Shown here one piece after another: positions 1-6,459 of a DNA stretch of 43,930 bases; position 1 is the first letter of the stretch, and the number at the start of each line of letters is the position of its first letter. Under the pieces are notes generated by a model. That model ran no database searches. It was not told the origin of the DNA and saw only the letters and a list, made by a program, of their open reading frames with translations. Origin of the DNA: an uncultured Collinsella sp. (lineage in GTDB: Bacteria > Actinomycetota > Coriobacteriia > Coriobacteriales > Coriobacteriaceae); assembly GCA_902470915.1 (NCBI GenBank), contig CABRIB010000003.1, forward strand, positions 1 to 43,930, read 5' to 3'. Position numbers and translations under genes: made by a program.

Positions 1-46
1 AGATAGGAGTCCGTCTCGTGGGCTCGGAGATGTGTATAAGAGACAG
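1..46. other. Illumina Nextera P7/i7/read-2 adapter (artefact)
   Basis: Bases 13-46 are the 34-base Nextera read-2 transposase adapter, ending in the 19-base mosaic end AGATGTGTATAAGAGACAG. Bases 5-12 (AGGAGTCC) occupy the i7 index slot and match what I know as Nextera index N705. Bases 1-4 (AGAT) fit the end of the P7 oligonucleotide. This is library sequence that was not trimmed before assembly, so genomic sequence starts at 47. Confidence 0.98.
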
Positions 47-68
47 GAGTGGGAATAGAAAATTCCTT

Positions 69-117
69 AGTTATGGGGGTATAAATTTGATTCCCTTTAG
101 GATACACCCCCATAACT
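69..117. repeat. Inverted repeat, 12-bp arms
   Basis: AGTTATGGGGGT (69-80) is mirrored by ACCCCCATAACT (106-117) around a 25-base AT-rich centre. A second small hairpin follows: CTCCAAT (137-143) and ATTGGAG (148-154) around GAAG. Neither is followed by a T-run. They could be the end of a mobile element or part of a structured transcript. No protein-coding frame is convincing in 47-382. Confidence 0.7.
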
Positions 118-289
118 ATATGAATTGACCTGCTGACTCCAATGAAGATTGGAGGGTAACTGCCAGGGGTGACGGCCCAGCGAGTGTTATTTTGCGAGCT
201 ATGCGCATTGAAATCGACCTTTCGTGGTATAAACTACTCGCCGGAAGCCGCGGCTTTCAGAGTACGGCTTACGTGTACGTTTAACCTCC

Positions 290-358
290 GTGGGCGACGG
301 GGTGCCGCAAGGCGTAGAGTATCGCCCACCTGTAGGGGCCTGCAGCGATGCGGGCCCC
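290..358 (+). ncRNA. Candidate structured RNA upstream of ToxN-like gene
   Basis: Two nested or stacked stems are directly visible. GTGGGCGA (290-297) pairs with TCGCCCAC (322-329) and encloses GCC-GCAA-GGC (304-313), a stem capped by a GNRA tetraloop. GGGGCCTGC (335-343) pairs with GCGGGCCCC (350-358) around AGCGAT. The second stem ends 24 bases before the GTG start of the ToxN/AbiQ-like gene, where type III systems carry their RNA antitoxin. Against this, I see no clear tandem repeat of about 35 bases, which type III antitoxins usually have. A 5' leader or the 3' RNA end of a lost transposon are alternatives. Confidence 0.35.
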
Positions 359-382
359 GCTTCGTATGAAGGGGCTCAACCG

Positions 383-833
383 GTGAAGATCGTATCCATC
401 TCCCAGGACTTCTTCAACATCGTCGAGGGCGACCGCGAACTTATGCTCAAGCACAATCGCCCCTGCATCGTGGTGGCGAGGCTGCGTTTCCGCGGAAAGC
501 GCAGGGACTTCGCCGTGCCGCTGCGCTCCAACATCGCCCCAATGTGCCCAAAGACCAGTACTTCGCGCTGCCGCCCCGCCCCACGACGCGCCCCGGCTGC
601 CGCCACGGCATCCACCACATCAAGATGTTCCCCATATAACCAAGGCCTACCAGCGCCGCTTTAGGACCGAGGGCTCGGCCTACTATGAGACGCTCCAGCG
701 CATCATCGACTGCAACACCAAGCGCATTGTCTCCGAGTGTCAGGCGTGCCTCGACCGCTACGAGCGCGAGGGAAGGCCTCGCTTTGCCGTCGACATCGAC
801 CGCATCGTGGGGCTGCTGGAGGGCGAGAAGTAG
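383..833 (+). pseudogene. ToxN/AbiQ-like endoribonuclease toxin, frameshifted
   Basis: Reading GTG at 383 and allowing two frame changes gives a protein of about 150 residues ending at TAG 831-833. It starts VKIVSISQDFFNIV, continues KHNRPCIVVARLRF and FAVPLRSNIAP, then after a shift near 540 VPKDQYFALPPRP and HGIHHIKMFPI, and after a second shift near 635 TKAYQRRF to the end. The order of a basic-RP beta strand, a GKRRDFAVPLRS strand pair, an HIKMFPI strand and a C-terminal helical part fits the ToxN/AbiQ fold of type III toxin-antitoxin and abortive-infection nucleases. No close homologue could be checked. The first shift looks like one lost base, the second like two gained (or one lost). 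Both could be real decay or assembly errors. A GAAGGGG stretch precedes the start. Confidence 0.5.
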
Positions 834-857
834 GGCACCTCGGCTCAGTCTCGAGCC

Positions 858-876
858 ATGCGGAGTCGCTCCGCAT
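858..876 (+). terminator. Small hairpin after ToxN-like gene
   Basis: ATGCGGAG (858-865) and CTCCGCAT (869-876) form an 8-bp stem with a TCG loop followed by TATT. It lies 25 bases after the ToxN-like stop codon and could be a weak terminator. I see nothing else convincing between 877 and 1041. Confidence 0.4.
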
Positions 877-1041
877 TATTGAACGCCGCGTGTGCGTCCC
901 AAATACTTGAGAAACAAGCTGTGAAGTGCAGTGGCGCGCCCGTGCCCGTGCATAGCCGTCACCATCAGCGTCTACGCGGCGTCGGCTTCAAGTGGAACTG
1001 GCGCCGCTGCTGTATATGGTTTGTCTTGCTGCAAATGGCGA

Positions 1042-1461
1042 TCAATGCCCACGATGCTTCTGCTTACGCTTCAGCTTTCGCTGCTTGAAGCGCGCCTCCG
1101 CCTCATCCGCGCGACGCTGGCTTCTTGCTCGAGCTGATTCCCGCTTCATCGTCTCCCGCTGATTCGCGAGCGCCTGCTGCGCCTTGGTGCTCACTGCGGG
1201 CCGCTTAAGTGCTTTCGCCGCCTCGCGGGCGCGCCGCTTGGGGTTCTTCGCGGGCTTGCTTGTTTTCGTGGCCTCGTCGCCGAAGAACGAGAGCTTCTCC
1301 CATTTGCTTGTAACGAATCGCAGGATCTCCTAATCGGACGGCTCCGCGCCGAAGACGATGCGGGCGGCGCCATACCTTCCGCCCTCGACGTGCTTCGCCA
1401 GCCCGACCCAGAATTGACCGTCGTGATATACGGTCAGGGTGGACGACACGCTGATCTGCAT
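1042..1461 (-). pseudogene. yjdF: YjdF/DUF2992 family protein with in-frame stop
   Basis: Starts at ATG 1461 behind a near-perfect ribosome site (AAAGGAGG). The first 43 residues include LTVYHDGQFWVGL and YGAARIVFGAEPSD. A TAG then occurs at 1330-1332 in the same frame. Translation past it continues without further stops as EILRFVTSKWEKLSFFGDE, then a lysine/arginine-rich helix with PKRRAREAAK, STKAQQAL and the family-typical C-terminus KQKHRGH, ending at TGA 1042-1044. DUF2992/YjdF proteins are about 130-140 residues, and the full read-through is 139 codons. The family's function is unknown; it is known for control by the yjdF azaaromatic riboswitch, and a candidate sits just upstream. The stop replaces one codon (CAG or GAG expected), so a single substitution or sequencing error explains it. 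Confidence 0.85.
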
Positions 1462-1479
1462 GGTTGGTTCCTCCTTTAT

Positions 1480-1580
1480 GTAGATGACCATGCAGAGAAG
1501 GGACAACCAAGGAGGCAGGTTACTGATGCGGACTAGCGCACGCCCACGACTACCCGACGGGGACTGTGTTTTCATCTCTG
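1480..1580 (-). ncRNA. Candidate yjdF riboswitch
   Basis: On the minus strand the leader of yjdF runs from about 1582 to 1462. A closing stem is formed by AGATGA (1577-1572) and TCATCT (1487-1482). Between the arms lies a compact G-rich core with GTCGGGTAGTCGTGGGCGTG and AACCTGCCTCC. The 3' arm ends about 10 bases before the AAAGGAGG ribosome site. The position and the conserved-looking core are what is expected of the yjdF motif RNA, reported to bind azaaromatic compounds and regulate yjdF. I assign it from memory of the motif plus context; a covariance-model search was not possible. Confidence 0.6.
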
Positions 1581-1588
1581 GTGCCCGC

Positions 1589-1594
1589 ATTGTA
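1589..1594 (-). promoter_or_regulatory. Probable -10 element for yjdF leader
   Basis: TACAAT on the minus strand (1594-1589) lies about 12 bases before the first riboswitch stem arm, which would start transcription near 1582. No convincing -35 hexamer is visible. Confidence 0.4.
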
Positions 1595-1675
1595 GCACGC
1601 GCGGACGCGCCCTTCGTCGCTGCCGACATGACATGGCTGGGATTCGTTTCTCGACACATCCTTTTGTATATTGCT

Positions 1676-1722
1676 TTCCCGGTTTCGAAACTTTAAATAA
1701 ATTCGAGTTTCGAAACCGGGAA
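1676..1722. promoter_or_regulatory. Mirrored pair of GTTTCGAAAC operators
   Basis: TTCCCGGTTTCGAAACT (1676-1692) is perfectly mirrored by AGTTTCGAAACCGGGAA (1706-1722). Each 17-base arm contains its own 10-bp palindrome GTTTCGAAAC. The 13-base spacer is AT-rich (TTAAATAAATTCG). The right arm runs into the AAGGAG ribosome site (1721-1726) of the following remnant gene. Two identical operators boxing a promoter is the simplest reading. The same arrangement, with another sequence, precedes the ATPase at 8610-9992. Confidence 0.75.
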
Positions 1723-1733
1723 GGAGAGTGTAT

Positions 1734-1908
1734 GTGAGAGGCGATATGAGCATCAACTTGATGCTCGAGGGGGAGCTCGCGTCGCTTCTGTCCATCGGGG
1801 ACGTGTTCCCGAAGGTCCTCATCTCCTGCATAGGGCATGAGCCCTGCACCCGGGAAAGCGTACTCGTTCTAGACCTCGCGTGGTGCTGCTCGGTGAGCAG
1901 GGATTCTG
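1734..1908 (+). pseudogene. Remnant of an AAA/DUF4143 ATPase (start plus C-terminus)
   Basis: A ribosome site (AAGGAG, 1721-1726) and GTG 1734 (or ATG 1746) open a short frame whose middle part, ASLLSIGDVFPKVLISC, then HEPCTRESVLVLDLAW, resembles the C-terminus of AAA_14/DUF4143 ATPases, which typically ends in (F/Y)PKYVLS-x(n)-GI-x-hLN-hh-(D/W)-(F/W)LLG. A one-base frame change near 1880 gives LLGEQGF and the stop TGA 1906-1908, completing that ending. The catalytic ATPase core is absent, so this looks like a gene whose promoter and first codons were joined to its last 45 or so codons by an internal deletion. The family call rests on a short match and is tentative. Confidence 0.45.
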
Positions 1909-2074
1909 AACACTACGTAGGGATATAGCGCGACAGGGGGGTGCAGCACCGTTTGCGCCTTGTCTAGAGAGCACGAACGAGAGATGTGGTTTGCGGACGA
2001 CTGAATAGCTCCATCTGTTTTGGTTACAACGAAATGTGTGCCGTGCGCCCGCGGCATGAAGGAGGGAGATTTCT

Positions 2075-2605
2075 ATGAATATCGTTGTATTGAGTGGTAG
2101 CCCGCGCAAGGGCGCCAATACCGACACCATGGTCGAGGCGTTTGCCGAGACCGCGCGCGAGGCCGGCCATACAGTCGAGGTCATCCGCGTTGCCAGCAAG
2201 AAGATCGCTGGTTGTCTGGGATGCCAGTACTGCTTTACCCATGAGGGCACCTGTGTGCAGAAGGATGACATGGCCAACGTGATTGAGCCGCTGAAAGGCG
2301 CCGACATGGTTGTCTTCGCTTCGCCCATCTACTGGTTTGATATCACCGCGCAGGAGAAGGCCGCCATCGACCGCCTGTACGCCTTCGGTGCTACGGGCTT
2401 CCCGTTCACCAAGACGGCCCTTTTGCTCGATAGCCACAGCGAGGGCGTCTATGATGCGGCGATCGCTATGTACAAGTCGACCTGCGCGTACTGCAAGTGG
2501 GAGGACCAGGGCATTGTCACCATTAGCGGTATGACCGAGCGCGACAGCATGGCATCGTCGCCCAAGTTGGAAGAGGTGCGAGAGCTCGCTCGCAAGCTCG
2601 CCTAA
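2075..2605 (+). CDS. Flavodoxin-fold NAD(P)H-dependent oxidoreductase
   Basis: 176 residues, starting at ATG 2075 behind AAGGAGGGA. The N-terminus VVLSGSPRKGANTD is the phosphate-binding loop of the flavodoxin-like fold that binds FMN. A cysteine cluster CLGCQYC follows at about residue 47, then FASPIYWFDIT, the second FMN-contact loop. This is the pattern of NADPH-dependent FMN reductases and iron-sulfur flavoproteins, whose CxxCxxC segment may hold an Fe-S cluster or redox thiols. Further cysteines (CAYC, about residue 142) fit that. Likely a cytoplasmic flavin oxidoreductase with unknown substrate. It stands alone, with no operon partner on either side. The length is normal for the single-domain form. 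Confidence 0.9.
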   Translation: MNIVVLSGSPRKGANTDTMVEAFAETAREAGHTVEVIRVASKKIAGCLGCQYCFTHEGTCVQKDDMANVIEPLKGADMVVFASPIYWFDITAQEKAAIDRLYAFGATGFPFTKTALLLDSHSEGVYDAAIAMYKSTCAYCKWEDQGIVTISGMTERDSMASSPKLEEVRELARKLA

Positions 2606-2696
2606 GGACAAGAAGAACGCATGGCAATCGATGTTGGTGGAAATGCTTGCTATCCTTATCCAAGAGATAGGGGGTATTCCCTCAAGTACCGTATAG

Positions 2697-2756
2697 AACA
2701 ATTTTTAAACGCAGAAAAATAACTGAAAACAAATTAATCCGCGTTAAAATATTGTT
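2697..2756. promoter_or_regulatory. Imperfect inverted repeat upstream of DUF4143 ATPase
   Basis: AACAATTTTTAAACGC (2697-2712) is mirrored, with two differences, by GCGTTAAAATATTGTT (2741-2756). The 28-base spacer is AT-rich. It lies 30 bases before the start of the ATPase at 2786 and is the third locus in this window where a mirrored repeat precedes an ATPase of this kind. It probably holds the promoter and an operator. Confidence 0.45.
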
Positions 2757-2785
2757 AAACAGAAATTCATGAGGGAAGGTTGCGT

Positions 2786-4075
2786 ATGCGTCGCAAGGCA
2801 GACGAGCTCCTTAGGGAATGGCGAGACAAGGCTGATAGAAAACCTTTGCTGGTCAAAGGCGTGCGCCAGTGTGGCAAGACCTATCTGCTCAGAACGTACG
2901 CCCAGGATCTTTTCGAATCGGTTGTCTACGTTAATCTTGAGAACGACCGGTCGGCACGAGCAGATTTTTCGGGCGGTCTTGACCCTCATTCGATCGTACG
3001 CGCGATCGAGGCTCGTACGGGACAGCGTATCGTGCCTGGCAAAACCTTACTGTTCATTGACGAGATCCAGGCATGCGAGGAAGCGCTCACTTCCCTTAAA
3101 TACTTTTGCGAAGATGCTCCCGAGTATTACGTTGCGGCTGCTGGGTCGCTTCTTGGGGTTGCCATTAACCATCAGTCGTATTCGTTCCCCGTTGGAAAGA
3201 CCGACTTGATTGAGATGACTCCACTCGATTTCGAGGAGTTTCTCTGGGCGATGGGGCACGATCAGCTGGTCGACGAGATACGCTCGTCATTCGAGTCAAT
3301 GGGACCTCTTGCGCCAAGCCTTCATGAAAAGGCGCTTGGGCTCTACCGACAGTATCTTGTTGTTGGCGGAATGCCCGAGGCGGTCCAAACGTACATCGAT
3401 GATCGGTCAATCATCGATGTGGCCGAAAAGCATCGGATTATTCTCGACGGATATTCCGCCGACACCAATAAATATGCTGATGAACGCTTGAGCGCAAAGA
3501 CGCGTGCGTGTTTCGATTCCATTCCACAGCAGCTTGCCAAAGAGAATCGTAAATTTCAATACAAGGTAGTGCGAGCGGGGGGCAATGCGTCTCTCTTTGG
3601 AGATGCTCTCGACTGGCTTGTATTATCGGGTACGGTGGCGCGCTGCAGCCTAGTCGGGCAGATCGAAAGCCCTTTAGAGGCCTTCGTTAACCCCTCTGCT
3701 TTTAAAATCTATCAGGCGGATACGGGGCTGCTCGTCTCCAAGGCCGGTGCTCAACGCGCCGATATTCTTGCCGGTATCGGTGGCACATTTATGGGCGCAC
3801 TTACCGAAAACTACGTTGCCCAACAGCTTTCAGCCATGGGCTATCCGCTGCATTATTGGGCGCGAGATAATCGTGCGGAAATCGACTTTGTAGTAGAGAA
3901 ACAGGGATGCTTGTCTGCGATTGAAGTCAAGGCGGGGGAGAACACAAGATCTCGAAGCCTGTCCTCACTTAAAAAGACCCATCCGGGCGTGCGCCTTATC
4001 AGGCTATCGACTAAGCCCTTTGGAATGAATGATGGGCTTATGTCTGTTCCACTTTATGCGGCATTTTGTCTATAG
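2786..4075 (+). CDS. AAA_14/DUF4143 family ATP-binding protein
   Basis: 429 residues from ATG 2786, chosen over TTG 2780 because AGGGAAGG (2772-2779) is then correctly spaced. Order of parts: Walker A GVRQCGKTYLL at about residue 26; Walker B TLLFIDEIQ at about residue 92; sensor-like YVAAAGSLLGVAI; a central helical linker; and a C-terminal DUF4143 region ending in a restriction-endonuclease-like core (YWARDNRAEIDFVVE, then AIEVKAGE, a D-x(n)-ExK pattern). These ATPases are widespread in anaerobes, have no settled function and are often suspected to be mobile or defence-associated. The gene is single, with a palindromic upstream region and a strong terminator after it, and converges on parC. 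All motif residues are intact, so it should be functional. Confidence 0.92.
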   Translation: MRRKADELLREWRDKADRKPLLVKGVRQCGKTYLLRTYAQDLFESVVYVNLENDRSARADFSGGLDPHSIVRAIEARTGQRIVPGKTLLFIDEIQACEEALTSLKYFCEDAPEYYVAAAGSLLGVAINHQSYSFPVGKTDLIEMTPLDFEEFLWAMGHDQLVDEIRSSFESMGPLAPSLHEKALGLYRQYLVVGGMPEAVQTYIDDRSIIDVAEKHRIILDGYSADTNKYADERLSAKTRACFDSIPQQLAKENRKFQYKVVRAGGNASLFGDALDWLVLSGTVARCSLVGQIESPLEAFVNPSAFKIYQADTGLLVSKAGAQRADILAGIGGTFMGALTENYVAQQLSAMGYPLHYWARDNRAEIDFVVEKQGCLSAIEVKAGENTRSRSLSSLKKTHPGVRLIRLSTKPFGMNDGLMSVPLYAAFCL

Positions 4076-4097
4076 GGATGATGCTGCTGTAATGCAT

Positions 4098-4135
4098 GGG
4101 GCCCGGAGCGCGGCATTTACTGCGTTCCGGGCCCC
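4098..4135. terminator. Bidirectional terminator between ATPase and parC
   Basis: GGGGCCCGGA (4098-4107) and TCCGGGCCCC (4126-4135) form a perfect 10-bp GC-rich stem between two convergent genes. A GTTGGTTTG tail on the plus strand is moderately T-rich. Confidence 0.7.
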
Positions 4136-4173
4136 GTTGGTTTGTGGCTTGGACCAGTTCGATTGCCGTCGTC

Positions 4174-6414
4174 CTAGTCAAACAAACTCGGCATGTCGTT
4201 TTCTTTCATGAGGGCACCGGCGGAGGGCAGACTCTGCGCGGTGAACTTCTCGGCCGAGACGCCGGCGCCAAGGATCTCTTCGGTTGTGCCGACGGTGGTG
4301 ACCGAGCGGCCCTTCTTGGCGGTAAAGGCCTGGACGCCCTGCGTGTTGGTAGTCGTCTTGGTCTTGAGCAGCGACGTGTTGAAGTTCATCAAACGATAGT
4401 CGCTCGAGACCAGTGCGATGTCGCGGTCTTCCTTGAGCACCTGGGCATACAGCAGTTTGCTGCCGCCGTAGATGGCGTTCTTGAGGCGCTTGCGGTTGGT
4501 CTTGGTGACGTATCCAGAAAGCGCGACGCGCACCACGCGGCCGCTCTCAAAGACAAACAGCACGTCGGCCTTATAGTCCTCGGGGTCGATGACCCAGATG
4601 ACGCTCTCGTCGGGTTCCATCTCAAGATCGGTCGGCAGGTACGAGCCCAGCTGGGCCGACTTGGTGTCCTCAAACGCCGCAACCTTGCATTTGTACACCT
4701 GGCTCTTGTTGGTAAAGACCAGCAGCTCGTGGGTGTTGGAGGACGGGAACTCGATAAAGGGTTTGTCGCCGTCCTTGTACTTGAGCGTGGTCGCCTTCTT
4801 GAGCACGCGGTCCGTCATCTTCTTAAGGTAGCCATCGCGCGAGAGCATGATGGTCACCGGGTACTCCTCGACCTCGGGCTCCAAGCTTACCTCGATAACC
4901 TCATGGGGCTCGATCCTGCCCGTGCGGCGCGGCATCACGTACTTCTTGTTGACCGCGGCCAGCTCGTCGCTGATGACCTTCTTGATGTTCTCCTCGCTGG
5001 AGAGGATCTCCTCAAGCTCGGCAATCTCGCCCTCAAGCTTGGCAATGTCCTTGGTGCGGTTGAGGATGTACTCCTCGTTGATGTTGCGGAGCTTAAGCTC
5101 GGCAACAAACTCGGCCTGGGTCTCGTCGATGTCGAAACCCTTCATAAGGTTGGGCACGACCTCGGCCTCGAGCTTGGTGCCGCGGATGATGGCGATCGCC
5201 TTGTCGATGTCGAGCAGAATCGCCTCGAGGCCGTGCAGCAGGTGCAGGCGCTCGGACTTTTTGCCCAGGTCAAAGTTAATGCGTCGACGCGTGGACTCAA
5301 TACGCCACTTGACCCACTCGTGCAAGATCTGGCGCACGCCCATAACGCGGGGGTAGCCGTCGACCAGCACGTTGAAGTTGCACGAGAACGAGTCTTGCAG
5401 CGTGGTCGAGCGATAAAGCTTCGCCATGAGCTTGTCGGGGTCGACACCGCGCTTAAGGTCGATGGCGATGCGCAAACCCGAGAGGTCGGTTTCGTCGCGG
5501 ATGTCAGCAATCTCCTTGACCTTGCCCTCTTTGGAGAGCTTAACGATGCGCTCGATAATGACATCGGTCTTGGTGGTGTAGGGGATCTCGTAGACCTCGA
5601 TGATGCGCTCTTCGGGAATCCAACGCCAGCGGGAGCGAATCTGGAAGCTGCCAAGGCCGGTCTCGACGATCTTCTCCATCTCCTCGCGGCGATAGATAAT
5701 CTCGCCGCCGGTCGAGAAGTCGGGCATGGGCATGTACTCGAGCAGGTCGCAGTCGGGATCCTGCAGGTAGTGCATCGTGGCGGTGCAGACCTCGTTGAGG
5801 TTGAAACCGCAGATGTCGGACGCCATGGCGACGCCGATGCCCTTGTTGGCCGAGACGAGGATGTTGGGGAACGTGGTGGGCAGCAGACGCGGCTCCTTCA
5901 TGGCGCCGTCGTAGCTGTCGACGAAGTCGACCGGGTCCTTGTCGATGTCCTTGAAGATCTCGGCGCTGATGGGGGAGAGCTTGGCCTCGGTATAACGCGA
6001 GGCGGCGTAGCTCAGATCGCCCGAATAGTACTTGCCAAAGTTGCCCTTCGACTCCACGAAGGGGGCGAGCAGCGCCTCGTTGCCGGTTGCCAGACGCACC
6101 ATCGTCTCGTAGATCGCGGCATCGCCGTGCGGGTTGAGCTTCATGGTCTGGCCCACGATGTTGGCGCTCTTCTGGCGCTCGCCCTTGAGCAGACCCATCT
6201 TGTACATGGTGTAGAGCAGCTTGCGGTGCGAGGGCTTAAAGCCGTCGATCTCGGGGAACGCACGCGAGACGTTGACGCTCATGGCGTAGGGCATGTAGTT
6301 GACCTCGAGCGTCTGCGTGATCGGCTGGTCGGTGACCTCGGAGTGCAGGCCGATGACGTTCTCGGCGTTAACCTGCTTTTTCTTTGGCTGGTTCTTCGTC
6401 TTCTTCTTTGCCAC
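4174..6414 (-). CDS. parC: DNA topoisomerase IV-like subunit A (ParC/GyrA family)
   Basis: 746 residues from ATG 6414. It is the DNA breakage-reunion subunit of a type IIA topoisomerase. The winged-helix segment SRAFPEIDGFKPSHRKLLY is followed by PHGDAAIYETMV and the active-site tyrosine Y141 in ASRYTEAKL. A coiled-coil stretch (about 440-490) leads to a beta-pinwheel C-terminal domain. No GyrA box (QRRGGKG-like) is present, which argues for a topoisomerase IV-type enzyme rather than gyrase. It lies 45 bases after its partner subunit, so the two form an operon. The quinolone-contact serine of E. coli GyrA (S83) is alanine here (A99) and D87 is glutamate (E103). The exact cellular role (decatenation or relaxation) is inferred. 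Confidence 0.92.
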   Translation of the reverse strand: MAKKKTKNQPKKKQVNAENVIGLHSEVTDQPITQTLEVNYMPYAMSVNVSRAFPEIDGFKPSHRKLLYTMYKMGLLKGERQKSANIVGQTMKLNPHGDAAIYETMVRLATGNEALLAPFVESKGNFGKYYSGDLSYAASRYTEAKLSPISAEIFKDIDKDPVDFVDSYDGAMKEPRLLPTTFPNILVSANKGIGVAMASDICGFNLNEVCTATMHYLQDPDCDLLEYMPMPDFSTGGEIIYRREEMEKIVETGLGSFQIRSRWRWIPEERIIEVYEIPYTTKTDVIIERIVKLSKEGKVKEIADIRDETDLSGLRIAIDLKRGVDPDKLMAKLYRSTTLQDSFSCNFNVLVDGYPRVMGVRQILHEWVKWRIESTRRRINFDLGKKSERLHLLHGLEAILLDIDKAIAIIRGTKLEAEVVPNLMKGFDIDETQAEFVAELKLRNINEEYILNRTKDIAKLEGEIAELEEILSSEENIKKVISDELAAVNKKYVMPRRTGRIEPHEVIEVSLEPEVEEYPVTIMLSRDGYLKKMTDRVLKKATTLKYKDGDKPFIEFPSSNTHELLVFTNKSQVYKCKVAAFEDTKSAQLGSYLPTDLEMEPDESVIWVIDPEDYKADVLFVFESGRVVRVALSGYVTKTNRKRLKNAIYGGSKLLYAQVLKEDRDIALVSSDYRLMNFNTSLLKTKTTTNTQGVQAFTAKKGRSVTTVGTTEEILGAGVSAEKFTAQSLPSAGALMKENDMPSLFD

Positions 6415-6459
6415 GATATCCTCTTGAACTTCTTATGGGCCGTCGTTATCGATTTACTG

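Noticed and set aside
169..369. Short frame near the left end as a gene, and the frame from 233 as the tail of a TnpB-type protein
   Set aside because: No ribosome site and no zinc-finger or catalytic motif. The stretch is dominated by hairpins, so I treat it as non-coding.
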